A stretch of DNA of 64,000 nucleotides from Hygrophila difformis (GCA_030278955.1 JAOANR010000015.1:39712487-39776486), one strand, 5' to 3'; positions 11,793 to 24,791 are shown, counted from the stretch's first letter. Made by a program: numbers and translations. Notes: generated by a model not told the origin, from the sequence alone.

Positions 11793-12256
11793 TAGTTAGT
11801 TTTGTCGTCGCAAATTGAATGAAATATTAATATCATAAGAAAATTATTAAAAATTTAAAATTAACTTTTCGCCCCCTTTTAAATTTAGGCTATGAACAAT
11901 TGCATCCTTCAGCCAAATTTAATGCCAAATAAATTAGGAGGTCTTCAAAATGTAAATGGGTAATCTCAGCTTAAATGATATGGACAACAATAGTAAATAG
12001 ATAATGGACATATTTGAGAGTGAATGGATCCGCTAATGGATAACGGTTCTCGAGAGCAGATTGTCACATTATATTCCCCGAATTCATTATCCACTAGTGA
12101 ATGTCGCTAACAAATATTCACAATGCGTTGTCTAGGAATGTATGAATCCGCATATTTCCAATCGAACTCAATCCCAGTTTAATTTGAGTTATATGGAGTA
12201 ACACTACCAAGGTTGCATTGCTGTAATTAAGGGTGGAAATAAGCTAGGCTTTGCCT

Positions 12257-13184
12257 TAAGGGTATGTTTGTTTTGACTTTTGTAAAAATGAGAAGTCAGT
12301 AGTAAAAGGAGAAGGAGAGAGAATGAGAATTCAAAAGCAAAAGCAGTTAAATAATTGTTTGGATTTGATATTATTTAAGTTGCTTTTCAACTGAAACATG
12401 TTTGGATGAATTGTAGGTAGAAATACTTTTGATATATTAAAATTATTAAAATGGAAAAAAATATTGTAAGGATATTTAGAGTCTGTTTGTTTTCCCTTAA
12501 TTTTTCTCCTTTTGACTTTTGCTTCTCCCAAAAGTCCTTTTGAATTTTTTTAGCTGTTTGTTTTGACTTTTTTTTTAAAAAATAAAAGGAGAAGCAAAAG
12601 TTAAAATTCTATTTTTTTTTCAAAGTAGGTAGGGGGTTACTTTTTTTAAAAGGAGAAGTCATTTAGTAATAAAAATACAAAAATAACCTTATTTAAAAAG
12701 GAAATAAAATTAATTATAAATATCCTTATAATATTTAATTATGTCCATTTTAGTAATTTTAATATATCAAAAGTCATTTTACGTACAATTCATCCAAACA
12801 TGTTTTCGTTGAAAAACAACTTTAATAATATCCATCCAAACAATTATTTGTTCTGCTTTTGCTTTTGAATTCTCCTTCTCTCTCATTCTCCTTCTTCTAC
12901 TGACTTCTCATTTTTTCATAAGCCAAAACAAACATGCCCTTATAATATATTTTATTTCCTATTTAAATGGGGATATTTTTATATTTTATTTCAAAATGAC
13001 TTCTCCTTTTAAAAAAAGTAACCCCTACCTACTTTGAAAAAAAAATTGAATTTTAACTTTTGTTCTCCTTTCATTTTTTTTTAAAAAGTCAAAACAAACA
13101 GTTAAAAAAATTCAAAAGGACTTTGAGGTGAAGCAAAAGTCAAAAGAAGAAAAAATAAGTCAAAACAAACAAACTCTAAATGGC
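12257..13184. repeat. Interleaved inverted repeat block (A-B-A'-B')
   Basis: Two different MITE-like arms each occur once forward and once inverted, in the order A (12257-12478), B (12479-about 12700), A' (about 12701-12942), B' (12943-13184). A begins GGTATGTTTGTTTTGAC, and A' ends with its complement CCAAAACAAACATGCCC. B begins GTCTGTTTGTTTT, and B' ends AAACAAACAAACTCTA. Two mutually exclusive hairpins are therefore possible. Simple nesting of one MITE in another would give A-B-B'-A', so a rearrangement must have occurred. Confidence 0.75.
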
Positions 13185-14595
13185 CTATGTCTACTTTAAT
13201 TTTCCAATGCCTGAGCTTAACTCATTACCTTTGAGAGACCTACATTATAGCCTAAGTCCGGTCTATTTATTTAAATATGTCGCACTTTAAATCTTTTACA
13301 AGCTTGATTAACATAGTTACATACATGTGAAAGGCTTTTATATATTTTAAAAATCTGTGTAAGATCAAATTAATAGTTACTTCTCAATCAAGATATGGTA
13401 TAGCCTTACAAAAGGTTTGTACCTGCAGGCTAGGTTCAGAAAGGGTATTCCAATGATGGATGCCAAAAATACTAACTATATTCAAACCAATTAATAAATA
13501 ATTGCGTTCTCCATAGCTGTTATAAAATTCAACCACCAACAAATTCATATGCATCATGCATCGCATAAAAAATATATAACATCACCAGAAAACAACTGAC
13601 ATTACCTAACAACACCTACCAACACATTCATATTCATCACATAAAAAATACCTAACATCACATATAAAACAACTGACATCACATAACAATACCTACCAAC
13701 ACATTCATATTTATCACATAAAAAATTCCAAACATCACAAAGAAAACAACTTACATCACATATTAACACCTACTTTATATATTCACTGAACAAAAAAATA
13801 AATAATTTTTCACCAATACAAAGACTAAATAATAGTCCTCCAAATATTAGAGTTTATGGTTCACAAAGATGCAGTGGAAGCTGATCCCCTCAAATCTCAA
13901 AGCTCAAATTGTTACTGGATATGTTGCTCAAAGTTGCAAAACCCTTTCAGAGACATTCAAAAGCCGATCCGGCAAAAAACAAGAAAATGAAGTTAAAAGA
14001 AGCCTAAACAAATCCATTAGAAAACAGACCTCCAGAAAATGAGAGCATAAACTTTCCATCAAAGGAACCCCTTCTCTTCTCGGTAATCGCCTCTACCGAC
14101 GAAATCGTCTCCTCCAAAAACAGCGTTTCAGCTACTGATTCCGACCTCAATCGAAGCCACAACAGCGAGAGCGGTGGTTGGTTGCGTCTAGCACACGAAC
14201 ACGGTGTCTCGTCCGCTAATACCCATACGTGTTCACCACGACATACCCCTCAACTATTCTGGCCACAAACGAAGGCCAATAGCGGCGGAAGTGCGGCGAA
14301 TGAGGGAGACGATGTCGCGGACACATGGCGGTGAAGGACGTACGTGCGGTAGTGGGGATTCTGTTTCAGCAGGACGGGCATGAAGTTTTAGATGGGGTGG
14401 GGGAGAGAAGGGTTCACAAAAATGAATAAAAAAATAGTGGTAAATGTTTTGATTAATTGTCACCACATATCTTAACTTTTTTAATTTTTAAACATCACGT
14501 GATATGGTCGGTACATGTAGGTGTCTGCACGGTAACCGAAGCCGTTACTTCTACGTAAAATAGTAATAATACAAGATATTATGATGTACTATGCA
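13185..14595. other. Intergenic DNA with a short minisatellite
   Basis: About three copies of a roughly 77-bp unit containing ACCTACCAACACATTCATAT lie between 13562 and 13775. The rest holds no recognised gene. The 14050-14400 part is less AT-rich, but its open frames match nothing I know. Confidence 0.45.
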
Positions 14596-14624
14596 TCATC
14601 ATCATCATCATAGTAGTAGTAGTA

Positions 14625-14686
<62 letters not shown>

Positions 14687-14689
14687 TAA
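14596..14689. repeat. Trinucleotide microsatellite (CAT/TAG/TAA)
   Basis: Short runs of CAT and TAG lead into more than 20 units of TAA. It is a simple sequence repeat. Confidence 0.95.
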
Positions 14690-15396
14690 TAAGCTTGTCT
14701 GGTAGTCCTAATAGGCTTTTTATAAAGTCTGATATGAACTTATTTAGTTAAATAGTCTTTCAAAATAGTCTGAGACTAGTCCCTTAATAAAAAAAAGTCT
14801 AGCCTGTAGTAGGTTAGACCGGAGACCGTTGTCGGATCGTCTTGCCTATTCTCACCCCTAGCGCAACGCAGTCGGGATGGGAACACTCATATCAGCAACC
14901 TGATTTCTTTCCCACTTATATGCTTCAGTTTGTAGCCGGATGCATATGAAAATAATTTTTGAAATACATTAAAGTATTTTTATTTTATTTTAATCGCGTT
15001 AATACAAAAAATACAGTATAAAGTTGTATGCAAATAATAATAAATAATAATAAATAAATAAACAACAGTAAGATAACACTTGACAAGAACACTGTCGCTG
15101 ATCTATACTTTGTACCATTCACAATGTATACCCAAACCATTTGGGTTATTTTATGCATAGCAATGTGTGGGTATTATTTATTTTATTATTTATATCCAAT
15201 ATTTATATGAAGCTCGTACCTAATAATTGATTGAGTAGTTTAGCCAAAAATAATAATAATAATTGATTGAGTATTTATATTCATTAGGTTTTGAATTCAA
15301 TATGTAATACCATACTATTTGGGTTGTGTTTGGATCTACTCAAATCAATCAAATACTACAATATGAATAAATTTTATTTACTTAAAATAACTAATA

Positions 15397-15886
15397 CTCC
15401 CTCCTTCCTACTAGTACAAACTAGTTTGACCTTTAAAACTGTTCATTATTCAATATTCATTTAATTTTGTGGCAAGTATATAATTAAGTTGCACTTTATT
15501 AGATTCGTACAATCGCCTTATTTTATACTTCTCCGTCTTGTTGTAATCGTCACATTTGACTTTTTGACACTATTCGCTGTTTAATTTTAACTTAAATTTT
15601 TGTCATAGTTATGCAAGAAAAAATATAATCAAGTGAGATCTTATTAGATTCGTCTAATATTATAGTTTTAGAATATTAAATATTTATAATTTTTATTATA
15701 CACAATTTAAGCTATTAACCATTAAAAATGTGTATCGGCATATATGTCAGGTGGGTCCGTAGCAAAAATATTAAGACAGAAGTAGTATAATTTTAATTTC
15801 TATACATTCTGAGATATTAATTGTTGAATGAGAGTATTGAACTCTGTGACGAAAATAAAGTAGCCTATATAATGAGATGGATGGAG
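15397..15886. mobile_element. Degenerate Stowaway-like MITE, possibly composite
   Basis: It begins CTCCCTCCTTCCTACTAG after TA and ends GGATGGAG before TA. A second start-like sequence, CTTCTCCGTCTTGTTGTAAT, near 15527 suggests one MITE nested in or fused to another. Confidence 0.5.
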
Positions 15887-15927
15887 TAATACCTAGTAAT
15901 ATTTTAAAATAGATATAAATGAAAAAG

Positions 15928-16275
15928 TATTACAGATGCATGCACTTATCAGATTCGTGCATCAAAGATATGGATGTATTAATGATGGAAGAGAAAGCAA
16001 AATGCCATTTGACTAACTAAATCCTATCCGACTATCCCCTCATGTACTCATACTTTTGCTCTATAAATATGTACAACTGATATGTTAGAAATTAATTCTC
16101 ATGCAAGCATTTGCTCGTTCACTCTATTTCTCTCTACAACCCCTTTTACAATTATACTCTCTGTCATATTACTACATACACATATACACTATCCATTGCC
16201 TAATATATTTTTCTTAGCTTCCGTATTGTTGTTTACTGTACAATAAAAGCTACATATAATCAATATATCACAACA
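15928..16275 (+). repeat. 5' LTR of the copia element
   Basis: It matches 21252-21599 end to end. A TATA box (CTATAAATATG) lies at 16061-16071. It ends CACAACA and is followed by the primer-binding region. Confidence 0.95.
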
Positions 16276-16359
16276 CGTTATCAGCATGAGCCACTGACGG
16301 AGCTCTGCCGGAATTTCCTTTGAGCTAATATTTAATCTTTGTATTTCAATAATTTTATT

Positions 16360-17359
16360 ATGGCTAACTTGACAAAGCAGGATTTCAGACCACTGATGGT
16401 ATCTGGAGATAATTATCTATCTTCGAAAATGGATGTTGAAATCCATTTGGAATCAATGGGTCTTGAAAAAATAATTGAAAAAGATAATCAGGCTTCAAAC
16501 CAAGACCGCGCGAAAGCTATGATTTTCATCCGCCATCATCTTGATGAGGGATTGAAAACACAGTATTTAACGGTCAAAGACCCAATCGAGCTCTGGGAGA
16601 ATTTGGAAAAAAGATATGATCATTTAAGATCACTTAATCTCCCTAGAGCCCAGTATGACTGGTTACACTTACGATTCCAGGATTTTAAATCAGTAAATGA
16701 TTACAATTCTGCTCTGTTTAATATCGTATCACAATTAAGACTGTGTGGTGAAACAGTTACTGATAAACAAATGCTAGAGAAGACATTCTCTACATTCCAC
16801 CCTTCCAATTCGGTATTAGCACAACAATACCGAGCAAATGGTTTCACTGAATATTCTGATCTGATTACGTTTTTGTTATTGGCTGAAAAGAATAATGATT
16901 TATTATTGAAAAATCATGAAATGAGACCAATTGGCATTAGTCCATTGCCAGAGGCACATGTGACTGAATCTTCTAGCCGTGGTTGTGGTCGTGGTCGTGG
17001 CCGAGGTCAAAGACCTCGTGGTCGTGGATATAACCGAGGCCGTGGGAAAAAGTCATTTCCGCAACAATGTTTATATTAAACTCACGACGGACACACACAA
17101 TCAGAATCAGGGCAACACCAGAGGTGATGTCCAAAAACAGAGTTATGAAGAAGCCAAATGCGATAGATGTGGCTTAAAAGGGCACTGGTACAAAAATTGT
17201 CGCACAAGAAATCATTGGGTCAAACTCTACCAAGACTCCCAGAGGGAGAAAGGAAAAAGGGTGGTTGAAACAAACCATATAGACGGAATGAATTCTGAGG
17301 AGAATATGCCCAATATCCCAGAATTTCAAGTTGATGATTTATATAATGACTTAGTTTAA
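16360..17359 (+). pseudogene. copia gag (capsid/nucleocapsid), frameshifted
   Basis: The start is the ATG at 16360 (MANLTKQDFRPL), which is preferred over the upstream in-frame ATG because it opens the conserved N-terminus. The UBN2-type capsid region is followed by an Arg/Gly-rich stretch near 16975-17050. A frame change there puts the CCHC zinc knuckle (CDRCGLKGHWYKNC) in another frame at about 17158-17200. The frame then stops at 17357-17359 before the protease frame. Confidence 0.85.
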
Positions 17360-17511
17360 TTGTTATGTTGTATTATTGTTTTCATTACGCTTTGAACTTC
17401 TGTATCTGTCTTTACTTTTGTATGTGTGCTATATTATTGTCTCTGTATTGTAATATTTCACTTATGTTAAATATTGTTTTAATATTAATTATATCTTGTT
17501 TTAGTTACAGC

Positions 17512-19341
17512 AAAATGGGAAATTTTAAAAGTGATAATATATGTCTTATTGATAGTGCGTCAACGCACACAATACTAAAAGACATAAGATATTTTTCCAA
17601 TTTAAAAATGGGAGATACAAACATAAACACAATATGTGGTAGTGCAAATATTATACAAGGAATTGGCACAGCCAACCTTATTTTCCCAGAGAGAACAAAA
17701 TTAATTGTGAAAAATGCACTCCTATCTCCCAAGTCTCGAAGAAATTTATTGAGTTTTAAAGATATCCGAGAAAATGGGTATCATCTCGAGACATCGACTT
17801 CAGAGAATGTCGAATATTTATTAATTACAAATACCACTCATGGTAAGAAATATGTATTGGAAAAATTACCAGCTCTGTCTTCTGGATTGTATTTTTCAAA
17901 GATAAATACAACTGAAAATTATCACTTAGACCACAGGTCTAATATTCCCCAAATAAACCAGAGGTTTATTGATGGCCAGAGGCCCACAATATATCATCCC
18001 AAAATAGGCCAGATGTCTATTGGAAGCCATAGGCTTAATGATGAATATATGATATGGCTTGATCGCCTACGCCATCCTGGCTCTACAATGATGAGGCGAA
18101 TTATTACAAATAGTCATGGCCATTCATTAAAGCGACAAAAATTGCTGCAACATAATGATTATATATGTGTTGCTTGCTCCCAAGGAAAATTGATTTCCAA
18201 ACATTCACCAACAAAAGTGGGAACTGAAACCCCTAATTTTCTTGAAAGAATTCAGGGCGATATATGTGGACCTATAGACCCACCATGTGGACCATTTAAA
18301 TATTTTATGGTGCTAATTGATGCATCAACACGATGGTCCAATGTATCATTATTATCATCTCGCAACCATGCGTTTGCAAAATTACTTGCTCAAATTATTA
18401 AATTACGAGCACAGTTCCCTGATTATACAATAAAAAGTATCCGACTGGATAATGCTGGTGAATATTCATCCCAGAGGTTTGATGAATACTGTATGTCAAT
18501 TGGCATAACAGTTGAGCATCCTATTGCTCATGTCCATACACAGAATGAACTTGCTGAATCGCTTATAAAGCGTTTACAATTAATTTTCCAGACCATTATT
18601 AATGAGATCTAGATTGCCATTGACAGTTTGGGGGCATGCAATATTACGTGCAACAAAATTGGTGCGGATAAGACCGACACATTATCATGAATACTCCCCT
18701 ATACAATTAACATTTGGGCATGAACCCAATATATCCCATCTCAGAATATTTGGTTGTGCGGTAATGTCCCGATTGCACCACCTCAGCGCACAAAGATGGA
18801 TCCCCAACGTAGATTGAGAATATATGTCGGGTATGAATCATCATCGATTATTCGATATCTCGAACCATTAACTGGTGATTTATTTACTGCGAAATTCAAA
18901 GATTGTCATTTTGACGAATCTCATTTCCCGACATTAAGGGGAGATAAAAATCAACCAAAGAAAGAAAAAGAAATCAACTGGAAAACACCGTTAGATTTCT
19001 TTGATCCTCGTACAAATGATTGTGAACTAGAAGTACAAAGAATTGTACATTTGCAGAATATTGCAAATCAATTTCCGGACGCATTATGCGACTCTAAAAG
19101 AGTAACAAAATCTCTTATACCGGCAGCAAATGTTCCAATCAAAATTAATGTCCCGGAGAGACCAATTACAAGTGCCAAAAATGAATCTACTGCACGCTTG
19201 AAGCATGGTAGACCACCAGGTTCCAAAGATAAAAATCCTCGAAAGAAAAGAGGATCACAAATCATTGAAAGTGACAAAATTACAGAATATATTCTAAAGG
19301 AAAAAAAATCTCTTGAAGAGCAAACAACTCCAAAGGAGTAG
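17512..19341 (+). pseudogene. copia protease and integrase, interrupted
   Basis: The protease motif is DSASTHTIL, in place of the usual DSGA-type active site. The pre-integrase zinc-binding region (LDRLRHPG to CVACSQGK) and the DDE integrase core follow, with the acidic residues in GDICGP, RLDNAGEY and QNELAES. The frame breaks at 18610 and shifts twice before the integrase C-terminal part, which ends at 19341 in a basic stretch. The altered protease active site and the breaks mean loss of function. Confidence 0.85.
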
Positions 19342-19539
19342 GAACTTGCAGCTCCAGAGAACAGGAAATTGAAAATAATGAAATATCAATTAAGTTTGTC
19401 ACAAGCAAAAATATTTGGAATCGAGATGTAATTATCTAGATAAGGCATTCTCATACCATATAGCACTTGACATCATAAACAATGACGAGGATCATGAACC
19501 AAAATCGGTTGATGAATGTCGGAAAAGAAAAGATTGACC

Positions 19540-21094
19540 AAAATGGAAAGATGCAATCCAATCTGAATTGGATTCCCTGGCTAGACGAAATATGTTTGGA
19601 CCGATTGTTAAAACACCAGAAAATATAAAGTCAGTCGGATACAGATGGATTTTTGTAAGAAAAAGAAATGACAAAAATGAAATTGTCAGATACAAAGCGA
19701 GACTAGTCGCCCAAGGGTTCTCACAGAGACACGGATTTGATTATGATGAAACATATTCCCCAGTAATAGATGGAATAACATTTAGATATCTTATCAGTTT
19801 AGCAGTCCATCAAAATCTTGAAATGAGATTAATGGATGTTATTACTGCGTATCTATATGGAAATTTAGATACATATATCTATATGAAGGTCCCAGAGGGA
19901 TTAAAAATGTCAGAGACACATGAATCAAATCCTAAACATACGTATTCCATCAAATTATAAAAATCCTTATATGGATTGAAACAATCCGGGCGAATGTGGT
20001 ATAACCGACTCAGTGAGTCATTGGTACAAGAAGGTTATACAAATGACCCAATCTGTCCATGTATTTTCATTAAGAAAAATGGACAAGGGTTTGTAATCAT
20101 TGCAGTTTATGTTGATGATCTCAACTTGATTGGAACTCCAGAGGAGCTCCAAAAGGCTGTTGAATACTTGAAAAATGAGTTTGAAATCAAAGATTTTGGT
20201 ATAACCAAATCATGCCTTGGTCTGCAAATTGAATATTTAAATAATGGAACTTTTATCCATGAAACAGCTTATACTCAGAGAATATTAAAGCGATTTTATA
20301 TGAATAAAGCACATCCATTGAGTACTCCAATGGTCGTAAGGTCACTTGATATAAAAAAGGATCCATTTAGACCACAAGAGGAAGATGAAGAAATTCTTGG
20401 ACCAGAGGTCCCATATTTAAGTGGCATAGGTGCTTTAATGTATCTCGCAAACTGCACTAGACCAGATATATCGTTTGCAGTAAATTTATTAGCGAGATTT
20501 AGTTCATCTCCTACAAGACGACATTGGAATGGAATTAAACATATATTTCGCTATCTCCAATGAACTATTGATCTTGGGTTATTTTACCCAAATGATTCTC
20601 GACATGAAATAACCGGCTTTGCTGATGCTGGATATTTGTCAGATCCACATAAAGCCAAATCTCAAACTGGCTATGTTTTTACATGTGGCGGTACTGCAAT
20701 TTCATGGAGATCAATGAAGTAGACATTGACTGCTACTTCCTCAAATCATGCTGAAATTTTAGCAATCTATGAAGCCAGTCAAGAATGTGTATGGTTGCGA
20801 TCTTTGATACACCATATATTGAAAAATTGTGGCATAGCTACTGAAGAAAAAATACCCCCAACAATACTATACGAAGATAATGCAGCTTGTATAGCGCAAT
20901 TGAAGGGAGGGTATATTAAAGGAGATAGAACGAAACATATTTCACCAAAATTTTTCTTCACTCATGATCTACAGAAAAATGGTGAAATAGATGTACAACA
21001 AATTCGTTCAGCTGATAATCTTGCAGATTTGTTTACCAAGGCACTACCAACAACAACATTTGAGAAGTTGGTTAAAAATATCGGGATGCGCTAA
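19540..21094 (+). pseudogene. copia reverse transcriptase and RNase H, interrupted
   Basis: Reverse transcriptase motifs include YKARLVAQGFSQ, YDETYSPV and the catalytic YVDD near 20108-20120, with LYGLKQSGR just before. Stop codons interrupt the frame at about 19958, 20561 and 20720. The RNase H part contains GFADAGYLSDP and a terminal KHI(S)PKFFFTHDLQ region. All domains are recognisable in order, but no continuous product can be made. Confidence 0.85.
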
Positions 21095-21251
21095 CTAAAG
21101 AATCTAAACTGATGTTTTCGGTCAGAGGGATAAGTAAACATATAAGAATCATGTACTCTTTTTCCTAACTTGGATTTTTTTCCCATAGGGTTTTTTCCAA
21201 GTGAGGTTTTAACGAGGCATATTCTTTGTATCGAAGACATCCAAGAGGGAG

Positions 21252-21599
21252 TATTACAGATGCATGCACTTATCAAATTCATGCATCAAAGATATGGATG
21301 TATTATTGATGGAAGAGAAAGCAAAATGCCATTTGACTAGCTAAATCCTATCCGACTATCCCCTCATGTACTCATACTTTTGCTCTATAAATATGTACAA
21401 CTGATATGTTAGAAATTAATTCTCATGCAAGCATTTGCTCGTTCACTCTATTTCTCCCTACAACCCCTTTTGCAAATATACTCTCTGTCATATCACTACA
21501 TACACATATACACTATCCATTGCCTAATATATTTTTCTTAGCTTCCGTATTGTTGTTTACTGTACAATAAAAGCTACATATAATCAATATATCACAACA
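21252..21599 (+). repeat. 3' LTR of the copia element
   Basis: It is the partner of 15928-16275 and starts directly after the purine tract AAGAGGGAG. About nine substitutions separate the two copies. Confidence 0.95.
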
Positions 21600-21699
21600 A
21601 AAAGCTTATTATCTAAAGCATAAATATATAACTAAAACTAAAGCTACTACAATATTGGGGTGTTTTGGCAAAACAATTATTATTATTATTATTATTATT

Positions 21700-21893
21700 T
21701 TATTTTTTATTTTTATTTTTTGCTGAACAGTCTATATACACAGGTTAAGAAAGAGGTGGTGAAAGCCCATCCCACACAAATTATAAAGGGAATAAAGGGG
21801 AAGGATAGGGGGCCAGTGGAGAATCGAACCTCTAACCTTCAGGTTGGAAGTCAAGGGATTTAGCCACTTGGGCTAAGTCCTCATCCCCAAAAA
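21700..21893 (-). mobile_element. tRNA-derived SINE, copy 2 (best preserved promoter)
   Basis: On the minus strand it starts GGGGATGAGGACTTAGCCCA. An A box TAGCCCAAGTGG is followed about 40 bases later by a B box GGTTCGATTCT, and it ends in an A-rich tail (the T/TTA-rich run at 21675-21720). Both pol III promoter boxes are clear. It is not a functional tRNA because no cloverleaf forms. Confidence 0.75.
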
Positions 21894-22317
21894 CAAAACA
21901 ATTATTTTGAATCAGTTCATTTCAGAGACAAAATAGCCCTTTTAAAGAGACAAAATAACTTAAACTAGTGTTCAATAAGCTCTTTCAATTTGTTGCAATG
22001 AATTTTTGGATTTCAGCTTATTGTAGGCAAAAAGTTGGTTTCAGAATATTCAGTAATCTGTTAACAGTTAATTTAACTAATTTATTATTCACGTAATCAG
22101 TTAACAACTAATAGCTACTCACCAAACATGTCCATTACCCAGATGATAGATGTTGGTGGATTTACACAGTTATAGGTATGAGAATCAATATAAGAATAAA
22201 TTGGATGGTTAATTCGATGGTGATTAGAACACTTTCCTAAAATTTTATTTTGCCACTGCAAATCAACTTTGGGATAATCCAAAAGATGCTTTCTAACTTA
22301 AAAAGAAATAGAGAATA
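21894..22317. other. Intergenic DNA, nothing recognised
   Basis: AT-rich sequence with no supported gene or repeat. Confidence 0.5.
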
Positions 22318-22757
22318 TGGATGGAAGATTGTTGAATTATAGTGTTTGTAGTTTTAATGTATGTCTGTGTGTATTTGAATTTTGCAGGGAATTCATATTT
22401 ATAGAGAAAAAATAAGATAGAAATTGGAAATGCACAACCAATTATGAAAGGGTATAATTCCGGGAGGTTTGTAGCAACTCACATAAAATTTAAATTTAAA
22501 TTCAAAGTTAAAGTTTTCAGTTGCAGCATATAAATTTATCCAGTAATACAAATTTAAATACCAATCATCCTCACATTACTGGAGAAAAAATAAAAAAAAA
22601 AAGTTCCAGCAAACCATATAAGTCATAGTTATGACCATGAGTGTAAGCATACTATCCCTTGCTTGATTGAAAGATAAAGAAAATGAAAGTTTAGCAACCT
22701 ACATAATTCATCGCCATGAGTCATTACTAATCCATAAGCAGCTTATTGTCTTTCTTA

Positions 22758-23216
22758 GGGCCCGTTTGGATTGGCTTTTAAAAAAAGCAGAAGCCAAAAG
22801 CAGAAGCAGAAGTGAAAGCTAAAAGCAGAAGCAGCTAACTTTTGTGTTTGGATGGAATGTTTGAAAAGCAGTTTTTTTACAAAAGTGTGTTTGGATGTGT
22901 AAAAGTGAAAAGTGCTTTTGAAATGTGTAAATTACCAAAAATGATATGCTATTTATATATGATAGTATATATTTATAGTGTAATTTAAATAAATTAATTG
23001 GGGCACTTATGACTCTGCACACATTACTGGGTGCTTTTGCTTCTGCTTTTTTGAGAAGCACCACCTGGGCTGCTTCTCCCAGAAGCACTTTTGCAGCTTT
23101 TCGAGGTGCTTTTGCTTTTTCTAAAAAGCCAAAACAAACACTCTTTTTTCTTCAAAAGTGCTTTTGGCAGAAGCAAAAGCCAAAAGCACTTGAAAAAAGT
23201 CATTCCAAACAGGCTC
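22758..23216. mobile_element. hAT-like MITE, copy 1
   Basis: Inverted ends are GGGCCCGTTTGGATTGGC on the left and ATTCCAAACAGGCTC on the right, with AAAAGCAGAAGC-type subterminal repeats. This pattern is common in plant hAT MITEs. No open frame of note. Confidence 0.75.
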
Positions 23217-23271
23217 TTATTCATCGCCATGAGTCATTACTAATCCATAAGCAGCTTATTGTCTTTCTTAT

Positions 23272-23391
23272 GGGCCGTTTGGATTGGCTTTTAAAAAAAG
23301 CAGAAGCAGAAGTGAAAGCTAAAAGCAGAAGCAGCTAACTTTTGTGTTTGGATGGAATGTTTGAAAAGCAGCTTTTTTACAAAAGTGTGTT
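23272..23391. mobile_element. hAT-like MITE, copy 2, cut by the duplication junction
   Basis: It begins GGGCCGTTTGGATTGGC after a 54-bp direct repeat of the DNA that also precedes copy 1, and ends abruptly at the 1,074-bp junction. Confidence 0.7.
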
Positions 23392-23831
23392 TGGATGGAA
23401 GATTGTTGAATTATAGTGTTTGTAGTTTTAGTGTATGTCTGTGTGTATTTGAATTTTGCAGGGAATTCATATTTATAGAGAAAAAATAAGATAGAAATTG
23501 GAAATGCACAACCAATTATGAAAGGGTATAATTCCGGGAGGTTTGTAGCAACTCACATAAAATTTAAATTTAAATTCAAAGTTAAAGTTTTCAGTTGCAG
23601 CATATAAATTTATCCAGTAATACAAATTTAAATACCAATCATCCTCACATTACTGGAGAAAAAATAAAAAAAAAAAGTTCCAGCAAACCATATAAGTCAT
23701 AGTTATGACCATGAGTGTAAGCATACTATCCCTTGCTTGATTGAAAGATAAAGAAAATGAAAGTTTAGCAACCTACATAATTCATCGCCATGAGTCATTA
23801 CTAATCCATAAGCAGCTTATTGTCTTTCTTA

Positions 23832-24291
23832 GGGCCCGTTTGGATTGGCTTTTAAAAAAAGCAGAAGCCAAAAGCAGAAGCAGAAGTGAAAGCTAAAAGC
23901 AGAAGCAGCTAACTTTTGTGTTTGGATGGAATGTTTGAAAAGCAGTTTTTTTACAAAAGTGTGTTTGGATGTGTAAAAGTGAAAAGTGTTTTTGAAATGT
24001 GTAAATTACCAAAAATGATATGCTATTTATATATGATAGTATATATTTATAGTGTAATTTAAATAAATTAATTGGGGCACTTATGACTCTGCACACATTA
24101 CTGGGTGCTTTTGCTTCTGCTTTTTTGAGAAGCACCACCTGGGCTGCTTCTCCCAGAAGCACTTTTGCAGCTTTTCGAGGTGCTTTTGCTTTTTCTAAAA
24201 AGCCAAAACAAACACTCTTTTTTCTTCAAAAGTGCTTTTGGCAGAAGCAAAAGCCAAAAGCACTTGAAAAAAAGTCATTCCAAACAGGCTC
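23832..24291. mobile_element. hAT-like MITE, copy 3 (duplicate of copy 1)
   Basis: It is copy 1 shifted by 1,074 bp, with a single-base length change near its right end. Confidence 0.75.
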
Positions 24292-24346
24292 TTATTCATC
24301 GCCATGAGTCATTACTAATCCATAAGCAGCTTATTGTCTTTCTTAT

Positions 24347-24791
24347 GGGCCGTTTGGATTGGCTTTTAAAAAAGCAGAAGCAGAAGTGAAAGTTAAAAGC
24401 AGAAGCAGCTAACTTTTGTGTTTGGATGGAATGTTTGAAAAGCAGCTTTTTTACAAAAGTGTGTTTGGATGTGTAAAAGTGAAAAGTGCTTTTGAAATGT
24501 GTAAATTACCAAAAAGGATATGCTATTTATATATGATAGTATATATTTATAGTGTAATTTAAATAAATTAATAGGGGCACTTATGACTCTGCACACATTA
24601 CTAGGTGCTTTTGGCTTCTGCTTTTCGGAGAAGCACCACCTGGGCTGCTTCTCCCAAAAGCACTTTTGCAGCTTTTCGAGGTGCTTTTGCTTTTTCTAAA
24701 AAGCCAAAACAAACATTCTTTTTCCTTCAAAAGTGCTTTTGGCAGAAGCAAAAGCCAAAAGCACTTGGAAAAAAGTCAATCCAAACGGCTC
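24347..24791. mobile_element. hAT-like MITE, copy 4
   Basis: Full-length relative of copy 1, ending CAATCCAAACGGCTC. It shows what truncated copy 2 looked like before the duplication. Confidence 0.7.

Larger units (their letters stand above)
15928..21599 (+). mobile_element. Ty1/copia LTR retrotransposon, complete ends, coding region broken
   Basis: Two 348-bp LTRs (15928-16275 and 21252-21599) bound the element, and AAAAG target duplications flank it at 15923-15927 and 21600-21604. The order is gag, protease, integrase, reverse transcriptase, RNase H, which defines Ty1/copia. A primer-site region follows the 5' LTR (GTTATCAGCATGAG), and a purine tract AAGAGGGAG precedes the 3' LTR. The LTRs differ at about nine positions, so the insertion is moderately old. 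Several stops and frameshifts make it non-autonomous now. Both LTRs begin with TA instead of the usual TG. Confidence 0.95.
22318..24465. repeat. 1,074-bp tandem duplication
   Basis: Copy 1 (22318-23391) and copy 2 (23392-24465) are near identical with an offset of 1,074. The junction GTTTGGATGGAAG joins a sequence inside a MITE (GTTTGGATG) to GGATGGAAGATTG at the left end, so a short GGATG homology explains the breakpoint. Each copy contains one full MITE and the start of a second. Confidence 0.9.
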
